From Gottschalkia purinilytica (GTDB taxonomy: Bacteria; Bacillota; Clostridia; Tissierellales; Gottschalkiaceae): 64,000 nt of DNA. Made by a program: the position numbers and the translations under genes. The number at the start of each line of letters is the position of its first letter. The first letter of the stretch is position 1. This document shows positions 9,121 through 20,699 of the stretch, piece by piece. Where the stretch lies: positions 62,001 through 126,000 of the forward strand of contig NZ_LGSS01000010.1 in NCBI RefSeq assembly GCF_001190785.1. The letters run 5' to 3'. Under the pieces are notes generated by a model. It searched no databases. It saw only the letters and a list, made by a program, of their open reading frames with translations, and was not told the origin of the DNA.

Positions 9121-9648
9121 ACAGATAGGTCAGAAAAAGGTAATTGGTATGTAGTTCATACTTATTCAGGTCATGAGAATAAGGTTAAGGCTAATATCGA
9201 GAAACTAGTTGAAAATAGAGGTATGCAAGACGTTGTTTTTAGTGTAAAGGTGCCGACTGAAGAATACACTGAAAGTAAAAACGGAAAGAAAAAGACAAAA
9301 GAGAGAAAGATGTTTCCAGGATATGTCTTAGTTAAAATGATAATGACAGATGAATCCTGGTACCTAGTAAGGAATACTAGAGGCGTTACAGGATTTGTTG
9401 GACCAGGATCAAAGCCTGTTCCATTAAGTGATGATGAAATCAAGACATTAGGGGTACAAGATATTCTACCTCGAATAGACATAAATGAAGGCGAATTCGT
9501 TAAAGTAAAATCTGGACCTTTTGAAAATCTAGAAGGTTCTGTTCAAAATATAGATAATGAAAGAAGAAAACTCAAAGTTTTCGTTTCTATGTTTGGAAGA
9601 GAAACTCTTGTAGAATTAGATTTTGAACAAGTAGAGAAGATATACTAA
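9118..9648 (+). CDS. nusG: transcription termination/antitermination factor NusG
   Basis: A 176-aa NusG: NGN domain from NWYVVHTYSGHENKV, with PGYVLVKM in the middle, then a linker and a C-terminal KOW domain (GEFVKVKSGPFENLEGSV). It binds RNA polymerase and couples it to other factors. ATG 9118 matches family N-termini; the frame is open up to ATG 9079/9082, but the only strong Shine-Dalgarno is inside that extension, so I prefer the shorter protein. See the hairpin entry at 9085-9120. Confidence 0.92.
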   Translation: MTDRSEKGNWYVVHTYSGHENKVKANIEKLVENRGMQDVVFSVKVPTEEYTESKNGKKKTKERKMFPGYVLVKMIMTDESWYLVRNTRGVTGFVGPGSKPVPLSDDEIKTLGVQDILPRIDINEGEFVKVKSGPFENLEGSVQNIDNERRKLKVFVSMFGRETLVELDFEQVEKIY

Positions 9649-9744
9649 ATAATAGCTAAAAAGCTAAACAAGCTTTATTATAAATAGATATTTTAATTGT
9701 GGGCTGTTAAAGTACCACTAAATATACGAGGAGGTGTGAGGAAA

Positions 9745-10170
9745 ATGGCAAAAAAAGTTATAGCTGTTGTTAAACTACAAATTCCAGCTGGTAAAGCTAC
9801 TCCAGCGCCACCAGTAGGTACAGCATTAGGACCTCATGGTGTAAATATAATGCAGTTTACAAAAGAGTTTAATGCTAAAACTGCAGATCAAGCTGGTATG
9901 ATCATTCCAGTTGTGCTCACTGTTTATCAAGATAGATCATTCTCATTCATAACTAAGACTCCTCCAGTTGCAGTACTACTTAAAAAAGCAGTAGGAATTG
10001 AATCTGGATCAGGAGTACCAAATAAAACTAAAGTTGCTACAATCTCAAAAGATAAAGTAAAAGAGATTGCAGAAATAAAAATGCCAGACTTAAATGCAGG
10101 AAGCATTGAAGCTGCTATAAGCATGATTACTGGAACAGCAAGAAGTATGGGTATTGTTGTAGAAGAGTAA
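9745..10170 (+). CDS. rplK: 50S ribosomal protein L11
   Basis: A 141-aa L11 (normal length) starting [20 protein letters not shown] at ATG 9745, with GAGGAGGTG upstream; the longer open frame from 9697 lacks family similarity. It forms the GTPase-associated centre with L10/L12. The segment [11 protein letters not shown] is the rRNA-binding region. rplA follows after 60 nt, the usual rplKA pair. Confidence 0.96.
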   Translation: MAKKVIAVVKLQIPAGKATPAPPVGTALGPHGVNIMQFTKEFNAKTADQAGMIIPVVLTVYQDRSFSFITKTPPVAVLLKKAVGIESGSGVPNKTKVATISKDKVKEIAEIKMPDLNAGSIEAAISMITGTARSMGIVVEE

Positions 10171-10230
10171 TTATTTGCTAAATAGTGGGAGGTAAATATA
10201 ACCGTTATTACCACCAAGGAGGTTTGTAAA

Positions 10231-10929
10231 ATGGCTAAAAGAGGTAAAAATTATCAAGAAAGTTCAAAATTAATTAACAAAGATAATTTATATGATGTAA
10301 ATGAAGCTATAGAGCTAGTTCAACAAACAGCAAAAGCTAAATTTGATGAAACTATAGAATTATCAATTAAACTTGGTGTTGATCCAAGACATGCAGATCA
10401 ACAAGTTAGAGGAGCAGTTGTTTTACCACATGGTACAGGAAAAACTAGAAAAGTTCTTGTATTTGCTAAAGGTGAAAAAGCTACAGAAGCTACAAATGCC
10501 GGAGCAGATTATGTAGGAGCAGAAGAATTAGTAGCTAAAATTCAAGGTGAAAACTGGTTTGATTTTGATGTAGTAGTTGCAACTCCAGACATGATGGGGG
10601 TTGTAGGTAGATTAGGTAGAGTATTAGGACCTAAAGGCTTAATGCCAAACCCAAAATCAGGAACAGTTACTTTTGAAGTTGAAAAAGCAATTAATGATAT
10701 TAAAGCAGGTAAAGTTGAATATAGAGTAGACAAAACAAGTATAGTTCACGTTCCAGTTGGAAAAGCTTCTTTTGGAACAGAAAAATTAAAAGAAAACTTT
10801 GATGCGTTATTAGAAGCTATCATAAAAGCTAAGCCAGCGGCAGCTAAAGGAAAATATTTAAAAAGCGTTGTAATTTCAAGTACAATGGGCCCTGGAATTA
10901 AAATAAATGCACAAAAATTAATGGATTAA
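10231..10929 (+). CDS. rplA: 50S ribosomal protein L1
   Basis: A 232-aa L1 of the ribosome stalk. Signature segments are [35 protein letters not shown] and [12 protein letters not shown]. Start ATG 10231 with AAGGAGG 9 nt upstream. The gap after rplK contains GGTAA...TTACC that could form a small hairpin; L1 represses its own mRNA in E. coli, but no clear L1 target is recognised here. Confidence 0.96.
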   Translation: MAKRGKNYQESSKLINKDNLYDVNEAIELVQQTAKAKFDETIELSIKLGVDPRHADQQVRGAVVLPHGTGKTRKVLVFAKGEKATEATNAGADYVGAEELVAKIQGENWFDFDVVVATPDMMGVVGRLGRVLGPKGLMPNPKSGTVTFEVEKAINDIKAGKVEYRVDKTSIVHVPVGKASFGTEKLKENFDALLEAIIKAKPAAAKGKYLKSVVISSTMGPGIKINAQKLMD

Positions 10930-10940
10930 TAAAAAGTATA

Positions 10941-10970
10941 TTGACAATAGATAAGCATAGATGATATAAT
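10941..10970 (+). promoter_or_regulatory. sigma-A promoter for rplJ-rplL
   Basis: TTGACA (10941-10946), an 18-nt spacer and TATAAT (10965-10970), both perfect hexamers, lie just before the L10 leader. Confidence 0.85.
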
Positions 10971-10974
10971 TCAT

Positions 10975-11114
10975 TCTGTTATTAAGTGAATAAAATCCGT
11001 AGACAGTAGGTACTCATTATGAGTTTAAAGTGGCCTACCGAGGAATGGATATAGATTTATAAATTCGAAATCTGAGGTCTTTCCATGTCTACGGGGAAAG
11101 ACCTTTTATATTTT
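10975..11114 (+). promoter_or_regulatory. L10-type ribosomal protein leader with attenuator
   Basis: About 140 nt of structured 5' UTR upstream of rplJ: TCCGTAGACAGTAGG...CCTACCGAGGAA pairs, and the segment ends in a perfect 10-bp stem AGGTCTTTCC (11075-11084)/GGAAAGACCT (11095-11104) followed by a T-rich tract, an intrinsic terminator. CGTAGACA (about 10998) and TGTCTACG (about 11087) are complementary, offering an alternative pairing that disrupts the terminator. This is the arrangement of the known L10 leader, in which L10(L12)4 binding controls read-through. Confidence 0.88.
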
Positions 11115-11160
11115 AGGTAAGTTTAGGATAGAGTTTTCGGCATAAGGAGGTGAAACCTAC

Positions 11161-11682
11161 ATGAGCTCATCATTAGAATTAAAAAAACAGGTTGTTGACG
11201 AAATTAAAGAAAAGATCACTGGATCTCAATCTGTTGTACTTGTTGACTATAGAGGATTAAGTGTTGAAGAAATAACTGATCTTAGAAAGAAATATAGAGA
11301 AGCTGGTGTAGATTATAAAGTTTATAAAAATACATTAATGAGACTTGCGTTTAAAGATGCTGGATTAGAAGACTTTAATCAATATCTTACAGGTCCAAAT
11401 GCTGTAGCTTTTAGTAATGATCCAGTTGCTCCAGCTAAAATTACAAGTGAGTTTTCTAAAGATCATAAAGACTTAGAAATTAAAGCTGGTATAGTTGATG
11501 GTAAGTTAATTGATTTAGATGAAATCAAAGAACTTGCAGAGTTACCTTCAAGAGAAGTACTTGTTGCCAAAGCTCTTGGTGGCTTAAATGCTCCAATTAC
11601 AGGATTTGTTAACGTACTTCAAGGTAATATTAGAAATCTTGTATATGCTTTAAATGCTATTAAAGATAAGCAAGAAGCTTAA
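11161..11682 (+). CDS. rplJ: 50S ribosomal protein L10
   Basis: A 173-aa L10, scaffold of the L12 stalk. N-terminal rRNA-binding domain with QSVVLVDYRGLSVEEIT and YKVYKNTLMRLA; the C-terminal helix that carries L12 dimers ends the protein. ATG 11161 with AAGGAGGTG upstream. It forms one unit with rplL, 79 nt downstream, under the leader described above. Confidence 0.96.
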   Translation: MSSSLELKKQVVDEIKEKITGSQSVVLVDYRGLSVEEITDLRKKYREAGVDYKVYKNTLMRLAFKDAGLEDFNQYLTGPNAVAFSNDPVAPAKITSEFSKDHKDLEIKAGIVDGKLIDLDEIKELAELPSREVLVAKALGGLNAPITGFVNVLQGNIRNLVYALNAIKDKQEA

Positions 11683-11761
11683 TGATAGAAAGCTATAATA
11701 AAAACTATCAAATATTAAAATGAAATTAAAAATTAAGTGAATATAATGGAGGGAATTTACC

Positions 11762-12148
11762 ATGGCAAGCGAAAAAGTATTAAGTTTAATAGAAGAGGTT
11801 AAAAATCTTACTGTATTAGAATTATCAGAATTAGTTAAAGCATTAGAAGAAGAATTTGGAGTAAGCGCTGCGGCTCCTGTAGCAGTAGCAGCAGCAGGTG
11901 GAGCAGCACCAGCAGCAGGTGGAGCAGCTGAAGAAAAAACTGAATTTGATGTAGTTTTAGCTAGCGCTGGTGGAGAAAAAATAAAAGTTATCAAAGTAGT
12001 TAGAGAAATAACTGGATTAGGATTAAAAGAAGCTAAAGAATTAGTAGATAATGCTCCAAAAGCATTAAAAGAAGGAGTTTCAAAAGAAGAAGCTGAAGAA
12101 ATGAAAGCTAAATTATCAGAAGTTGGAGCTACAGTAGAAGTAAAATAA
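11762..12148 (+). CDS. rplL: 50S ribosomal protein L7/L12
   Basis: A 128-aa L12: N-terminal dimerisation helices, an Ala/Gly-rich hinge (about residues 38-58, [18 protein letters not shown]) and the C-terminal factor-binding domain with [20 protein letters not shown]. It recruits translational GTPases. ATG 11762 follows GGAGGG. It is followed by a strong terminator. Confidence 0.96.
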   Translation: MASEKVLSLIEEVKNLTVLELSELVKALEEEFGVSAAAPVAVAAAGGAAPAAGGAAEEKTEFDVVLASAGGEKIKVIKVVREITGLGLKEAKELVDNAPKALKEGVSKEEAEEMKAKLSEVGATVEVK

Positions 12149-12171
12149 TTAGTTTTAAACTTTTTAATAAA

Positions 12172-12207
12172 TAGAAAAAGGCCTCATTTTTATATGAAGC
12201 CTTTTTT
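12172..12207 (+). terminator. intrinsic terminator after rplL
   Basis: Stem AAAAAGGCCTCA/TGAAGCCTTTTT with one mismatch and an 8-nt loop, running into TTTTTTT. Confidence 0.85.
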
Positions 12208-12542
12208 TATCCGTATATATGGAAAAATTTTAAAAGTGATTATGTAAAAATATAGCAAATATATCATATCAATTGTTCTATTTATTATAAATTATACGAT
12301 CATAGAACGATATAAAAAAACCCCCATACTTTTGACATATGCTTTAAATTTCCTTACTTGACAACTTTATTTTAGTGTGATAATATTATAAAATGCAAAA
12401 TAGGCGATTTTGTCAAGTTTTTTTTGAATAAAATAAGATTAATATGGAAACATTATAATAGATACAATAAATGTAAATTTTACCATCAGAGAAATAAGAT
12501 GGTTTAGTTTTGACTATTAGTTTTGATAAGGGGTGAATTACA
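12208..12542 (+). promoter_or_regulatory. rpoBC upstream region: promoter and inverted repeats
   Basis: No gene is seen in these 335 nt. The best promoter is TTGACA (12358-12363), 17 nt, TAATAT (12381-12386). Upstream is an inverted repeat GTTCTAT (12275-12281)/ATAGAAC (12302-12308). In the leader, GTCAAG followed by eight T (about 12413-12426) could pair back to CTTGAC, and ACCATC (12482-12487)/GATGGT (12498-12503) forms a hairpin followed by a T-rich stretch 40 nt before rpoB. These leader hairpins may attenuate rpoBC; that is inference. Confidence 0.6.
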
Positions 12543-15500
12543 ATGGTGCATCCTGTTTCAGTAGGCAAACGGGTTCGTATGAGTTATTCTAGGATTGATG
12601 AAGTATTGGAATTACCAGACTTAATTGAGGTACAAAAAAGGTCATATGAATGGTTTATTAAAGAAGGACTGAAAGAAGTTTTTGAGGATATTTCTCCTAT
12701 AAAAGATTATACAGGAAACCTAATTTTAGAGTTTGTAGATTATTCACTTGGTGAAGAATCAAAGTATGATGAAGAAGAATCAAAAGAAAGAGATGTAAAT
12801 TATGCAGCACCATTAAAAGTAAAAATTAGGTTAATAAATAAAGAGACAGGAGAAGTAAAAGAGCAAGAAGTGTTTATGGGTGATCTGCCTTTAATGACTG
12901 ATAAAGGTACATTCATAATTAACGGTGCCGAGAGAGTTATAGTAAGCCAACTTGTAAGATCACCTAGTGTTTATTTTTCACAAGAAATAGATAAGATGGG
13001 TAAAAGACTATATTCTTCAACTGTTATTCCAAATAGAGGTGCTTGGTTAGAGTACGAAACGGATTCAAATGATATAGTATATGTTAGAGTAGATAGAACA
13101 AGAAAATTACCTATTACAATATTACTTAGATCACTAGGATATGGCTCAAATTCATCTATAGTAGAACTTTTAGGCGAAAGTGAACAACTTTTAAAAACAT
13201 TAGAAAAAGATAGCACTAAAACAGAAGAAGAAGCATTATTAGAGATATATAAAAGACTTAGACCAGGAGAGCCACCTACTATAGATAGTGCAAGAACTTT
13301 ATTTGAATCGCTCTTCTTTGATCCTAAAAGATATGATTTAGCTAAAGTAGGAAGATATAAATTTAATAAAAAGCTTTCATTATATAACAGAATAATGAAT
13401 AGAAGATCGGCTGATACGATAATTGATCCAAACACTGGAGAGATACTAGTAGAAAAAGAGGCAAAAATATCTAGAGATAAGGCATTAGAAATTGAGGCTG
13501 CTGGAATTAATGAAGTGAGTATTCTAACTGATGACAACAAAGTAGTTAAAGTATTAGGAAATCACTTTGTTGATATTAAAGCTTTTAATTTACCTTTTTC
13601 TATAGAAGATTTAGGATTAAAAGAGAAAGTTTATTATCCTGTAATGAAAAAGTTAATAGATGAATATAGCAATCCAGATGACCTTAAAGATGCTATAAAA
13701 GAAAATATTAGAGAGCTTTCTCCAAAACATATAACAATCCCTGATATAGTTGCGTCTGTTAACTACGAATTTAATCTATTTTTTGGTGTAGGAATTATAG
13801 ATGATATAGATCATCTTGGAAATAGAAGACTACGTTCTGTTGGAGAGCTTTTACAGAATCAATTTAGAATAGGTCTATCAAGAATGGAAAGAGTGGTCAG
13901 AGAAAGAATGACTATTCAGGATATAGATGTTGTAACTCCACAAACATTAATAAATATTAGACCAGTTACATCATCTATAAAAGAATTTTTTGGTAGTAGC
14001 CAGTTATCTCAATTTATGGACCAAACAAACCCGTTAGCTGAATTAACTAATAAAAGAAGAATGTCGGCTTTAGGACCTGGTGGACTTAGTAGAGACAGAG
14101 CTGGATTTGAGGTTAGGGACGTTCATCATTCGCATTATGGAAGAATGTGTCCTATAGAAACACCAGAGGGGCCAAATATCGGACTTATTACTTCTTTAAC
14201 TACTTATGCTAGAATAAATGATTACGGATTTATAGAAGTTCCTTTTAGAAAGGTAGATAAAGAAAATTACAAAGCTACGTATGAAATTGAATATTTAACT
14301 GCTGACGTTGAAGATGAGCTGATAGTAGCTCAGTCTAATGAACCTTTAGACGAAGAAGGAAGATTCATAAACAAAAGACTTATTGCAAGGGCTAAAAATG
14401 GGGCTATTGATGTTGTTCCAAGAACAGAAATAGACTATATGGACGTATCACCTAAGCAAATAGTTTCTGTTGGTACGGCTATGATACCATTCTTGGAGAA
14501 TGACGATGCCAATAGAGCGTTGATGGGTGCTAACATGCAACGTCAGGCTGTGCCTTTATTAAAAACAGAAGCACCTATAGTAGGAACTGGTATAGAATAT
14601 AGAGCTGCTAAAGATTCAGGTGCTGTAGTGGTATCTAAGCATAGTGGTGTTGTTACCAAGGTAACTGCTGATGAGATACTTGTAAAGAGGGACGAGAATG
14701 GTCAAGTAGATAAATATAAATTACTTAAATTTAAACGTTCGAACCAAGGTACTTGTGTAAACCAAAGACCTATAGTATCTAAAAACGAAAAGATAGAAAA
14801 AGGTCAGGTTATTGCAGATGGGCCTTCAACTGATCAAGGTGAAATAGCTCTTGGAAAGAACTTATTAATAGCATTCATGACTTGGGAAGGGTACAACTAT
14901 GAAGATGCTATATTAATAAATGAGAGACTTGTAAAAGAAGATGTGCTTACTTCTGTTCACATAGAAGAGTACGAATCTGAAGCAAGGGATACTAAACTTG
15001 GACCAGAAGAAATTACTAGAGATATTCCTAATGTAGGGGAAGAATCGTTAAAAGACTTAGATGAAAGAGGTATCATTAGGATTGGAGCAGAAGTAGGAGC
15101 TAATGATATATTAGTTGGTAAGGTAACTCCAAAAGGAGAAACTGAGTTAACGGCAGAAGAAAGACTTCTAAGAGCTATATTTGGTGAAAAGGCCAGAGAA
15201 GTTAGAGATACTTCATTAAGAGTACCTCATGGTGAAACTGGTATAATAGTTGATGTAAGAGTATTTACTAGAGAAAATGGAGACGAACTTACACCAGGAG
15301 TTAACCAATTAGTAAGAGTATATATAGCAACTAAACGTAAAATAAACGTTGGAGATAAAATGTGTGGTCGACATGGTAATAAGGGTGTCGTTTCAAGAAT
15401 ACTTCCTGAAGAAGATATGCCTTTCTTACCAGATGGAACCTCACTAGATATTGTGTTAAATCCACTAGGGGTTCCTTCTCGTATGAACATCGGTCAGGTT

Positions 15501-16295
15501 CTTGAGGTTCACTTAGGGCTAGCTGCTAAGAAAGCTGGTTGGATGATAGCTACTCCTGTATTTGATGGAGCTAATGAAGATGATATAAAAGATGCACTTA
15601 AAGATGTAGGCCTACCAGAGAGTGGTAAGATATGGCTAAGAGATGGAAGAAGCGGAGCAACATTTGATAATCCAGTTACAGTTGGATATATGTATATGCT
15701 TAAACTGCATCATCTTGTTGATGATAAAATACATGCTAGATCTACAGGTCCATATTCATTAGTTACTCAACAACCACTAGGCGGTAAAGCTCAGTTTGGT
15801 GGTCAAAGATTTGGAGAAATGGAGGTTTGGGCGTTAGAAGCATATGGAGCTGCCCATACTCTTCAAGAAATCTTAACTGTTAAGTCAGATGATGTCGTAG
15901 GTCGTGTTAAAACTTATGAGGCTATAGTTAAAGGAGAGAATATTCCAGAACCAGGAATACCTGAATCCTTCAAAGTATTGATAAAAGAGTTACAAAGTTT
16001 ATCATTAGATGTTAAGGTTCTTACAGAAGAAGATGATGAAATAGAAATCAAAGAATCTGTAGAAGATGAAATAAATGAATTAACTATAGGATTTGAAGCG
16101 GAAGAAATGGAAGTACAGTATGATCCTAACGAAGAAGATAATCAAAATGAATCAATTAATAGTGATACAAGTGATACAGAAAATGATGATTATGATGTAG
16201 ATATTGATAATTTTGATGAAGATAGTATAAACTTCGATGAAGAAGATGTAGTTTTTGAAGAGGATCTATTTGAAGATGACTTTGATGAAGAATAA
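12543..16295 (+). CDS. rpoB: DNA-directed RNA polymerase beta subunit
   Basis: Full-length beta subunit, 1250 aa. The rifampicin-binding region reads [18 protein letters not shown] then [13 protein letters not shown], with sensitive-type D, H/N and S positions (the usual H is N in TNKRR, as in many clostridia). [27 protein letters not shown] and [25 protein letters not shown] are canonical. The last 60 or so residues form an acidic Asp/Glu-rich tail (to about residue 1250) beyond the conserved core. ATG 12543 follows AAGGGGTGA; rpoC follows after 48 nt. Confidence 0.97.
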   Translation: MVHPVSVGKRVRMSYSRIDEVLELPDLIEVQKRSYEWFIKEGLKEVFEDISPIKDYTGNLILEFVDYSLGEESKYDEEESKERDVNYAAPLKVKIRLINKETGEVKEQEVFMGDLPLMTDKGTFIINGAERVIVSQLVRSPSVYFSQEIDKMGKRLYSSTVIPNRGAWLEYETDSNDIVYVRVDRTRKLPITILLRSLGYGSNSSIVELLGESEQLLKTLEKDSTKTEEEALLEIYKRLRPGEPPTIDSARTLFESLFFDPKRYDLAKVGRYKFNKKLSLYNRIMNRRSADTIIDPNTGEILVEKEAKISRDKALEIEAAGINEVSILTDDNKVVKVLGNHFVDIKAFNLPFSIEDLGLKEKVYYPVMKKLIDEYSNPDDLKDAIKENIRELSPKHITIPDIVASVNYEFNLFFGVGIIDDIDHLGNRRLRSVGELLQNQFRIGLSRMERVVRERMTIQDIDVVTPQTLINIRPVTSSIKEFFGSSQLSQFMDQTNPLAELTNKRRMSALGPGGLSRDRAGFEVRDVHHSHYGRMCPIETPEGPNIGLITSLTTYARINDYGFIEVPFRKVDKENYKATYEIEYLTADVEDELIVAQSNEPLDEEGRFINKRLIARAKNGAIDVVPRTEIDYMDVSPKQIVSVGTAMIPFLENDDANRALMGANMQRQAVPLLKTEAPIVGTGIEYRAAKDSGAVVVSKHSGVVTKVTADEILVKRDENGQVDKYKLLKFKRSNQGTCVNQRPIVSKNEKIEKGQVIADGPSTDQGEIALGKNLLIAFMTWEGYNYEDAILINERLVKEDVLTSVHIEEYESEARDTKLGPEEITRDIPNVGEESLKDLDERGIIRIGAEVGANDILVGKVTPKGETELTAEERLLRAIFGEKAREVRDTSLRVPHGETGIIVDVRVFTRENGDELTPGVNQLVRVYIATKRKINVGDKMCGRHGNKGVVSRILPEEDMPFLPDGTSLDIVLNPLGVPSRMNIGQVLEVHLGLAAKKAGWMIATPVFDGANEDDIKDALKDVGLPESGKIWLRDGRSGATFDNPVTVGYMYMLKLHHLVDDKIHARSTGPYSLVTQQPLGGKAQFGGQRFGEMEVWALEAYGAAHTLQEILTVKSDDVVGRVKTYEAIVKGENIPEPGIPESFKVLIKELQSLSLDVKVLTEEDDEIEIKESVEDEINELTIGFEAEEMEVQYDPNEEDNQNESINSDTSDTENDDYDVDIDNFDEDSINFDEEDVVFEEDLFEDDFDEE

Positions 16296-16343
16296 AAGTA
16301 TTAACTACATTCAAACTATTTAAAAGAAGGGAGAGAAAGCTCC

Positions 16344-19300
16344 TTGTTCGAACTTGATAATTTTGACTCAATAAGAATTAGTTTAGCATCTCCTGAAAAG
16401 ATTAGACAATGGTCTAATGGAGAGGTAAAAAAACCAGAAACTATTAACTATAGGACATTAAAACCAGAGAAGGAAGGACTTTTCTGTGAAAAAATATTTG
16501 GTCCTACAAAAGACTGGGAGTGTCACTGCGGTAAGTACAAAAGAGTTAGATACAAAGGTGTAGTTTGTGATAGATGTGGAGTTGAAGTTACGAAAGCTAA
16601 AGTGAGAAGAGAAAGAATGGGGCATATAGAGCTAGCAGCCCCAGTCTCTCATATATGGTACTTTAAAGGAATACCAAGTAGAATGGGACTTATATTAGAT
16701 ATGTCTCCTAGAGCTTTAGAAAAAGTATTATACTTCGCGTCTTATATAGTTGTAGACACAGGAGATACACCTCTTTCAGAAAAACAACTTTTAAGTGAAA
16801 GAGAGTATAGAGAAGCTGTAGATAAGTATGGTAAAAAGTTTAAAGCTTCTATGGGAGCTGAAGCTGTAAAAGATCTTTTAGCAAAGATAGATTTAGATAG
16901 AGAAGCTAAAGAACTAAGATTGCAACTAAAAGATAGTTCAGGACAAAAGAAAATAAGAATAATAAGAAGACTTGAAGTTGTTGAAGCATTTAGACAGTCA
17001 AAGAATAGACCTGACTGGATGGTACTTGATGTTATTCCTGTTATACCACCAGATTTAAGACCTATGGTACAACTTGACGGAGGAAGATTTGCAACTTCAG
17101 ATCTAAATGACTTATATAGAAGAGTTATAAATAGAAATAATAGATTAAAAAGGTTATTAGACTTAGGCGCACCAGATATTATAGTAAGAAATGAAAAAAG
17201 AATGCTTCAAGAAGCTGTTGATGCTCTTATAGATAATGGAAGAAGAGGTAGACCAGTTACTGGTCCAGGAAACAGACCTCTCAAATCATTATCTGATATG
17301 CTTAAAGGTAAACAAGGTAGATTTAGACAAAACTTACTAGGTAAAAGGGTTGACTACTCAGGACGTTCGGTTATAGTTGTTGGACCTGAGCTTAAGTTCT
17401 ATCAATGTGGATTACCGAAAAAGATGGCTTTAGAGCTGTTCAAACCTTTTGTTATGAAGAGATTGGTTAATGAAGGGTACGCTCATAATATAAAGAGTGC
17501 TAAAAGAATGGTTGAAAAAGTTAAGCCAGTAGTTTGGGATGTGTTGGAGTCAGTAATAAAAGAACACCCAGTATTACTTAACCGTGCACCTACACTACAC
17601 AGACTTGGAATTCAAGCATTTGAGCCTATATTGGTAGAAGGTAAGGCTATTAAGCTACATCCACTTGTATGTACTGCTTATAATGCTGACTTTGATGGGG
17701 ATCAAATGGCTGTACACGTTCCATTATCAACAGAGGCACAAGCTGAAGCTAGGTTTATAATGCTTTCTACAAATAACATTCTAGCGCCAAAAGATGGTAG
17801 ACCAATTACAACCCCTACTCAGGATATGGTATTAGGTAGTTATTATCTGACTGTTGAAAGTCCTGGGGAATTAGGTGAAGGTATGATTTTCAAGGATTTC
17901 GAAGAGATGTTGATGGCATATCAAAATGGGGCTGTAGGCTTACATGCAAAGGTTAAAGTAAGAAAAAGATTAGATGAAAATGATAAAGGAAAACTTGTTG
18001 AAAGTACTGTCGGTAGATTTATATTTAATGAACATTTACCACAAGACTTGGGATTTGTAGATAGAACTCAAGATAAGTATTCTTTAGAAATAGATATGTT
18101 AGTTGATAAGAAAATGTTAGGAAAAATAATTGATAAATGTTATAGAAAACATGGAAATACTATAACATCAATAGTTTTAGATCATGTAAAATCTACAGGA
18201 TTTAAATTCTCTACTAGAGGAGCTATAACTGTTAGTATCGAAGATATCATAGTTCCAGATGAAAAAGAAGTATATATTTCAGAGGCTGAAGAATTAGTTG
18301 ATAAATATGAAAAGTCATATAGAAGAGGATTAATTTCAGACGAGGAAAGATATGAAAGAGTAATCGAAGTATGGAATAAGACAACTGAAAGAGTAACTGA
18401 AGCACTTATGAATAATCTAGATAGTTTAAATAATATTTTCATAATGGCTCACTCAGGAGCAAGGGGTAGTAAAAATCAGATAAGACAGCTTGCTGGTATG
18501 AGGGGACTTATGGCAAATGCTTCAGGAAGAACAGTTGAACAGCCTATAAGATCTAACTTCAGGGAAGGTCTGACAGTTCTAGAGTTCTTTACTTCTACGC
18601 ATGGTTCTAGAAAGGGACTAGCAGATACAGCACTAAGAACTGCCGATTCAGGTTATCTAACAAGAAGATTAGTAGACGTAAGTCAAGATGTTATAGTTAG
18701 AGAAGAAGACTGTGGGACAGAAGAAGGTCTATTAACCAGAGCCTTTAAGGATGGTAAAGAAGTAATAGAAGAGCTATGGGATAGAATAGAAGGTAGATAT
18801 AGTTTTGATGACGTAATTAATCCTAATACTGGACAATTAATAGTTAAAGCTGGAGAATTGATAACAGAAGATATAGCAGATACAATTATTGCAGCAGGAA
18901 TAGAAGAAGTTAAAATAAGAACTGTTTTAGGATGTAAAACAAGACATGGAGTATGTTCTAAGTGTTACGGTAGAAATCTTGCTACAGGTAATTCAGTAAA
19001 TATCGGAGAATCTGTTGGTGTAATAGCAGCACAATCTATAGGAGAACCTGGTACACAGCTTACAATGCGTACATTCCATACTGGTGGGGTAGCTGGAGCT
19101 GATATTACTCAAGGTCTTCCAAGGGTTGAAGAATTATTTGAGGCTAGAAAACCAAAAGGACTAGCGATTATATCTGAAATTGCAGGTACAATTAGTATAA
19201 ATGAAGCTAAAAGAAGAAAAGAAGTTATAGTAACTGGTGAAGATGGAGAGGCAACTAGTTATAGTATACCTTATGGATCAAGATTAAAAGTGAAAGAGGG

Positions 19301-19883
19301 AGATGTTATAGAAGCCGGAGATGAAATCACAGAAGGATCTGTAAACCCTCATGATATTTTAAGTATAAAAGGTATAGCCGGTGTTCAATCTTATCTTGTA
19401 AAAGAAGTTCAAAGAGTTTATAGAATGCAAGAGGTTGACATCAACGATAAGCATATTGAAGTTATAGTAAGACAAATGTTAAATAAAGTTAAGATAGAAG
19501 ATTCAGGAGATACAGATTTATTACCAGGTGGACTAGTAAATATCTTTGAATTTAATGAAGAAAATGAACGTATAGAGTCCGAAGGTGGAAAACCAGCTGT
19601 AGGTAAAAGAGTGTTACTTGGTATAACAAAAGCTTCATTAGCTACTGAATCATTCTTATCAGCTGCTTCATTCCAAGAAACTACGAGGGTGTTGACGGAA
19701 GCAGCGATAAAAGGTAAAGAAGACAACTTAATAGGATTGAAAGAGAATGTTCTTATAGGTAAACTTATACCTGCAGGTACAGGAATGAAAAAGTACAAGG
19801 ATATAGCTATAAGTACAGAGACAGAAGAGGAAACAGAAAATGAGTTAAATGATATAGATGTTGTTGACACTATAAACAACTGA
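16344..19883 (+). CDS. rpoC: DNA-directed RNA polymerase beta' subunit
   Basis: Full-length beta', 1179 aa. N-terminal zinc site CHCGKYKR...CDRCGVEV, catalytic [12 protein letters not shown] near residue 450 with three Mg-binding Asp, bridge-helix/trigger-loop region [19 protein letters not shown] and [21 protein letters not shown], and the second zinc site CGTEEG...[16 protein letters not shown] start 16344 with GAAGGGAGAG upstream. Forms one unit with rpoB. Confidence 0.97.
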   Translation: MFELDNFDSIRISLASPEKIRQWSNGEVKKPETINYRTLKPEKEGLFCEKIFGPTKDWECHCGKYKRVRYKGVVCDRCGVEVTKAKVRRERMGHIELAAPVSHIWYFKGIPSRMGLILDMSPRALEKVLYFASYIVVDTGDTPLSEKQLLSEREYREAVDKYGKKFKASMGAEAVKDLLAKIDLDREAKELRLQLKDSSGQKKIRIIRRLEVVEAFRQSKNRPDWMVLDVIPVIPPDLRPMVQLDGGRFATSDLNDLYRRVINRNNRLKRLLDLGAPDIIVRNEKRMLQEAVDALIDNGRRGRPVTGPGNRPLKSLSDMLKGKQGRFRQNLLGKRVDYSGRSVIVVGPELKFYQCGLPKKMALELFKPFVMKRLVNEGYAHNIKSAKRMVEKVKPVVWDVLESVIKEHPVLLNRAPTLHRLGIQAFEPILVEGKAIKLHPLVCTAYNADFDGDQMAVHVPLSTEAQAEARFIMLSTNNILAPKDGRPITTPTQDMVLGSYYLTVESPGELGEGMIFKDFEEMLMAYQNGAVGLHAKVKVRKRLDENDKGKLVESTVGRFIFNEHLPQDLGFVDRTQDKYSLEIDMLVDKKMLGKIIDKCYRKHGNTITSIVLDHVKSTGFKFSTRGAITVSIEDIIVPDEKEVYISEAEELVDKYEKSYRRGLISDEERYERVIEVWNKTTERVTEALMNNLDSLNNIFIMAHSGARGSKNQIRQLAGMRGLMANASGRTVEQPIRSNFREGLTVLEFFTSTHGSRKGLADTALRTADSGYLTRRLVDVSQDVIVREEDCGTEEGLLTRAFKDGKEVIEELWDRIEGRYSFDDVINPNTGQLIVKAGELITEDIADTIIAAGIEEVKIRTVLGCKTRHGVCSKCYGRNLATGNSVNIGESVGVIAAQSIGEPGTQLTMRTFHTGGVAGADITQGLPRVEELFEARKPKGLAIISEIAGTISINEAKRRKEVIVTGEDGEATSYSIPYGSRLKVKEGDVIEAGDEITEGSVNPHDILSIKGIAGVQSYLVKEVQRVYRMQEVDINDKHIEVIVRQMLNKVKIEDSGDTDLLPGGLVNIFEFNEENERIESEGGKPAVGKRVLLGITKASLATESFLSAASFQETTRVLTEAAIKGKEDNLIGLKENVLIGKLIPAGTGMKKYKDIAISTETEEETENELNDIDVVDTINN

Positions 19884-19935
19884 TGATAAAATGTACTAGT
19901 GTGTAAATTTGTATGGTTGACTCTTTTGTTATCAA

Positions 19936-19970
19936 AGAAGATTATGTGGGATTTACCCACGTAATCTTCT
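19936..19970 (+). other. long perfect hairpin between rpoC and the L7Ae-like gene
   Basis: AGAAGATTATGTGGG (19936-19950) pairs over 15 bp (one G-U) with CCCACGTAATCTTCT (19956-19970) around the loop ATTTA. No T-tract follows (AGATATTTAAAG), so it is not a standard intrinsic terminator. It may be a processing, stability or protein-binding site. Confidence 0.75.
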
Positions 19971-19997
19971 AGATATTTAAAGTAGGAGGAAACTATA

Positions 19998-20240
19998 GTG
20001 TTACAGAGTCTTAAAGAAGCCAAAAAGGTAGTAGGTACTAAACAGGCCAAAAGAGCAATAATTAATGATGAAGTAGAAGTCTTATTTGTTGCTAAAGATG
20101 CAGAGTCTAGAGTAGTTAATGGCTTAGTTGACTTATGTAAAGAAAAATCTATAGAGATTGTATATGTAGACAGCATGAAAGAATTAGGAAAGGCCTGTGG
20201 AATTGATGTTAGCGCAGCTTCTGCTGCTATACTAAAATAA
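19998..20240 (+). CDS. rplGB: L7Ae/YbxF-like kink-turn RNA-binding protein
   Basis: An 80-aa single-domain member of the L7Ae/L30e family ([17 protein letters not shown], then a central beta-alpha core with [18 protein letters not shown] and LGKACGID). Family members in B. subtilis bind kink-turn RNAs. GTG start at 19998 with AGGAGG 8 nt upstream. It lies between rpoC and rpsL, its usual Firmicutes place. Its target is unknown. Confidence 0.9.
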   Translation: MLQSLKEAKKVVGTKQAKRAIINDEVEVLFVAKDAESRVVNGLVDLCKEKSIEIVYVDSMKELGKACGIDVSAASAAILK

Positions 20241-20266
20241 GCAAAATTTTGGAGGGAGGTGCTTTA

Positions 20267-20680
20267 ATGCCAACAATTAGCCAATTAGTAAAAAAAGGAA
20301 GAGAAAAAGTTACTTCTAAGTCTAAATCTGCACACTTAGGTATTAACTATAACTCATTAAAGAAAAAAGTTACAAAAATAAATGCACCACAAAAAAGAGG
20401 TGTTTGTACAGCTGTTAAAACTGTAACTCCTAAAAAACCTAACTCAGCTTTAAGAAAAATTGCCAGAGTTAGACTTACAAATGGGTTAGAAGTTAGTGCT
20501 TATATCCCAGGTATAGGACACAACTTACAAGAGCATAGTGTTGTTCTTATAAGAGGTGGTAGAGTAAAAGACTTACCAGGGGTTAGATACCATATTGTAA
20601 GAGGAACTTTAGATACAGCAGGTGTAGATAAGAGAATGCAATCAAGATCTAAATATGGTGCTAAAAAACCTAAGAAATAA
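20267..20680 (+). CDS. rpsL: 30S ribosomal protein S12
   Basis: A 137-aa S12 from ATG 20267 ([15 protein letters not shown]), preceded by GGAGGGAGG; an open frame extends upstream without family similarity. It carries the Gram-positive insertion ([16 protein letters not shown]). Wild-type Lys residues are present in [11 protein letters not shown] and [14 protein letters not shown], the positions linked to streptomycin resistance, so a streptomycin-sensitive form is expected. Confidence 0.95.
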   Translation: MPTISQLVKKGREKVTSKSKSAHLGINYNSLKKKVTKINAPQKRGVCTAVKTVTPKKPNSALRKIARVRLTNGLEVSAYIPGIGHNLQEHSVVLIRGGRVKDLPGVRYHIVRGTLDTAGVDKRMQSRSKYGAKKPKK

Positions 20681-20699
20681 TAAATATTTATTATAAAAT

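Noticed and set aside
19418-20176. 252-aa minus-strand open frame across the rpoC end
   Set aside because: Opposite rpoC and the L7Ae-like gene, Ser/Thr-rich composition typical of antisense frames, no Shine-Dalgarno.
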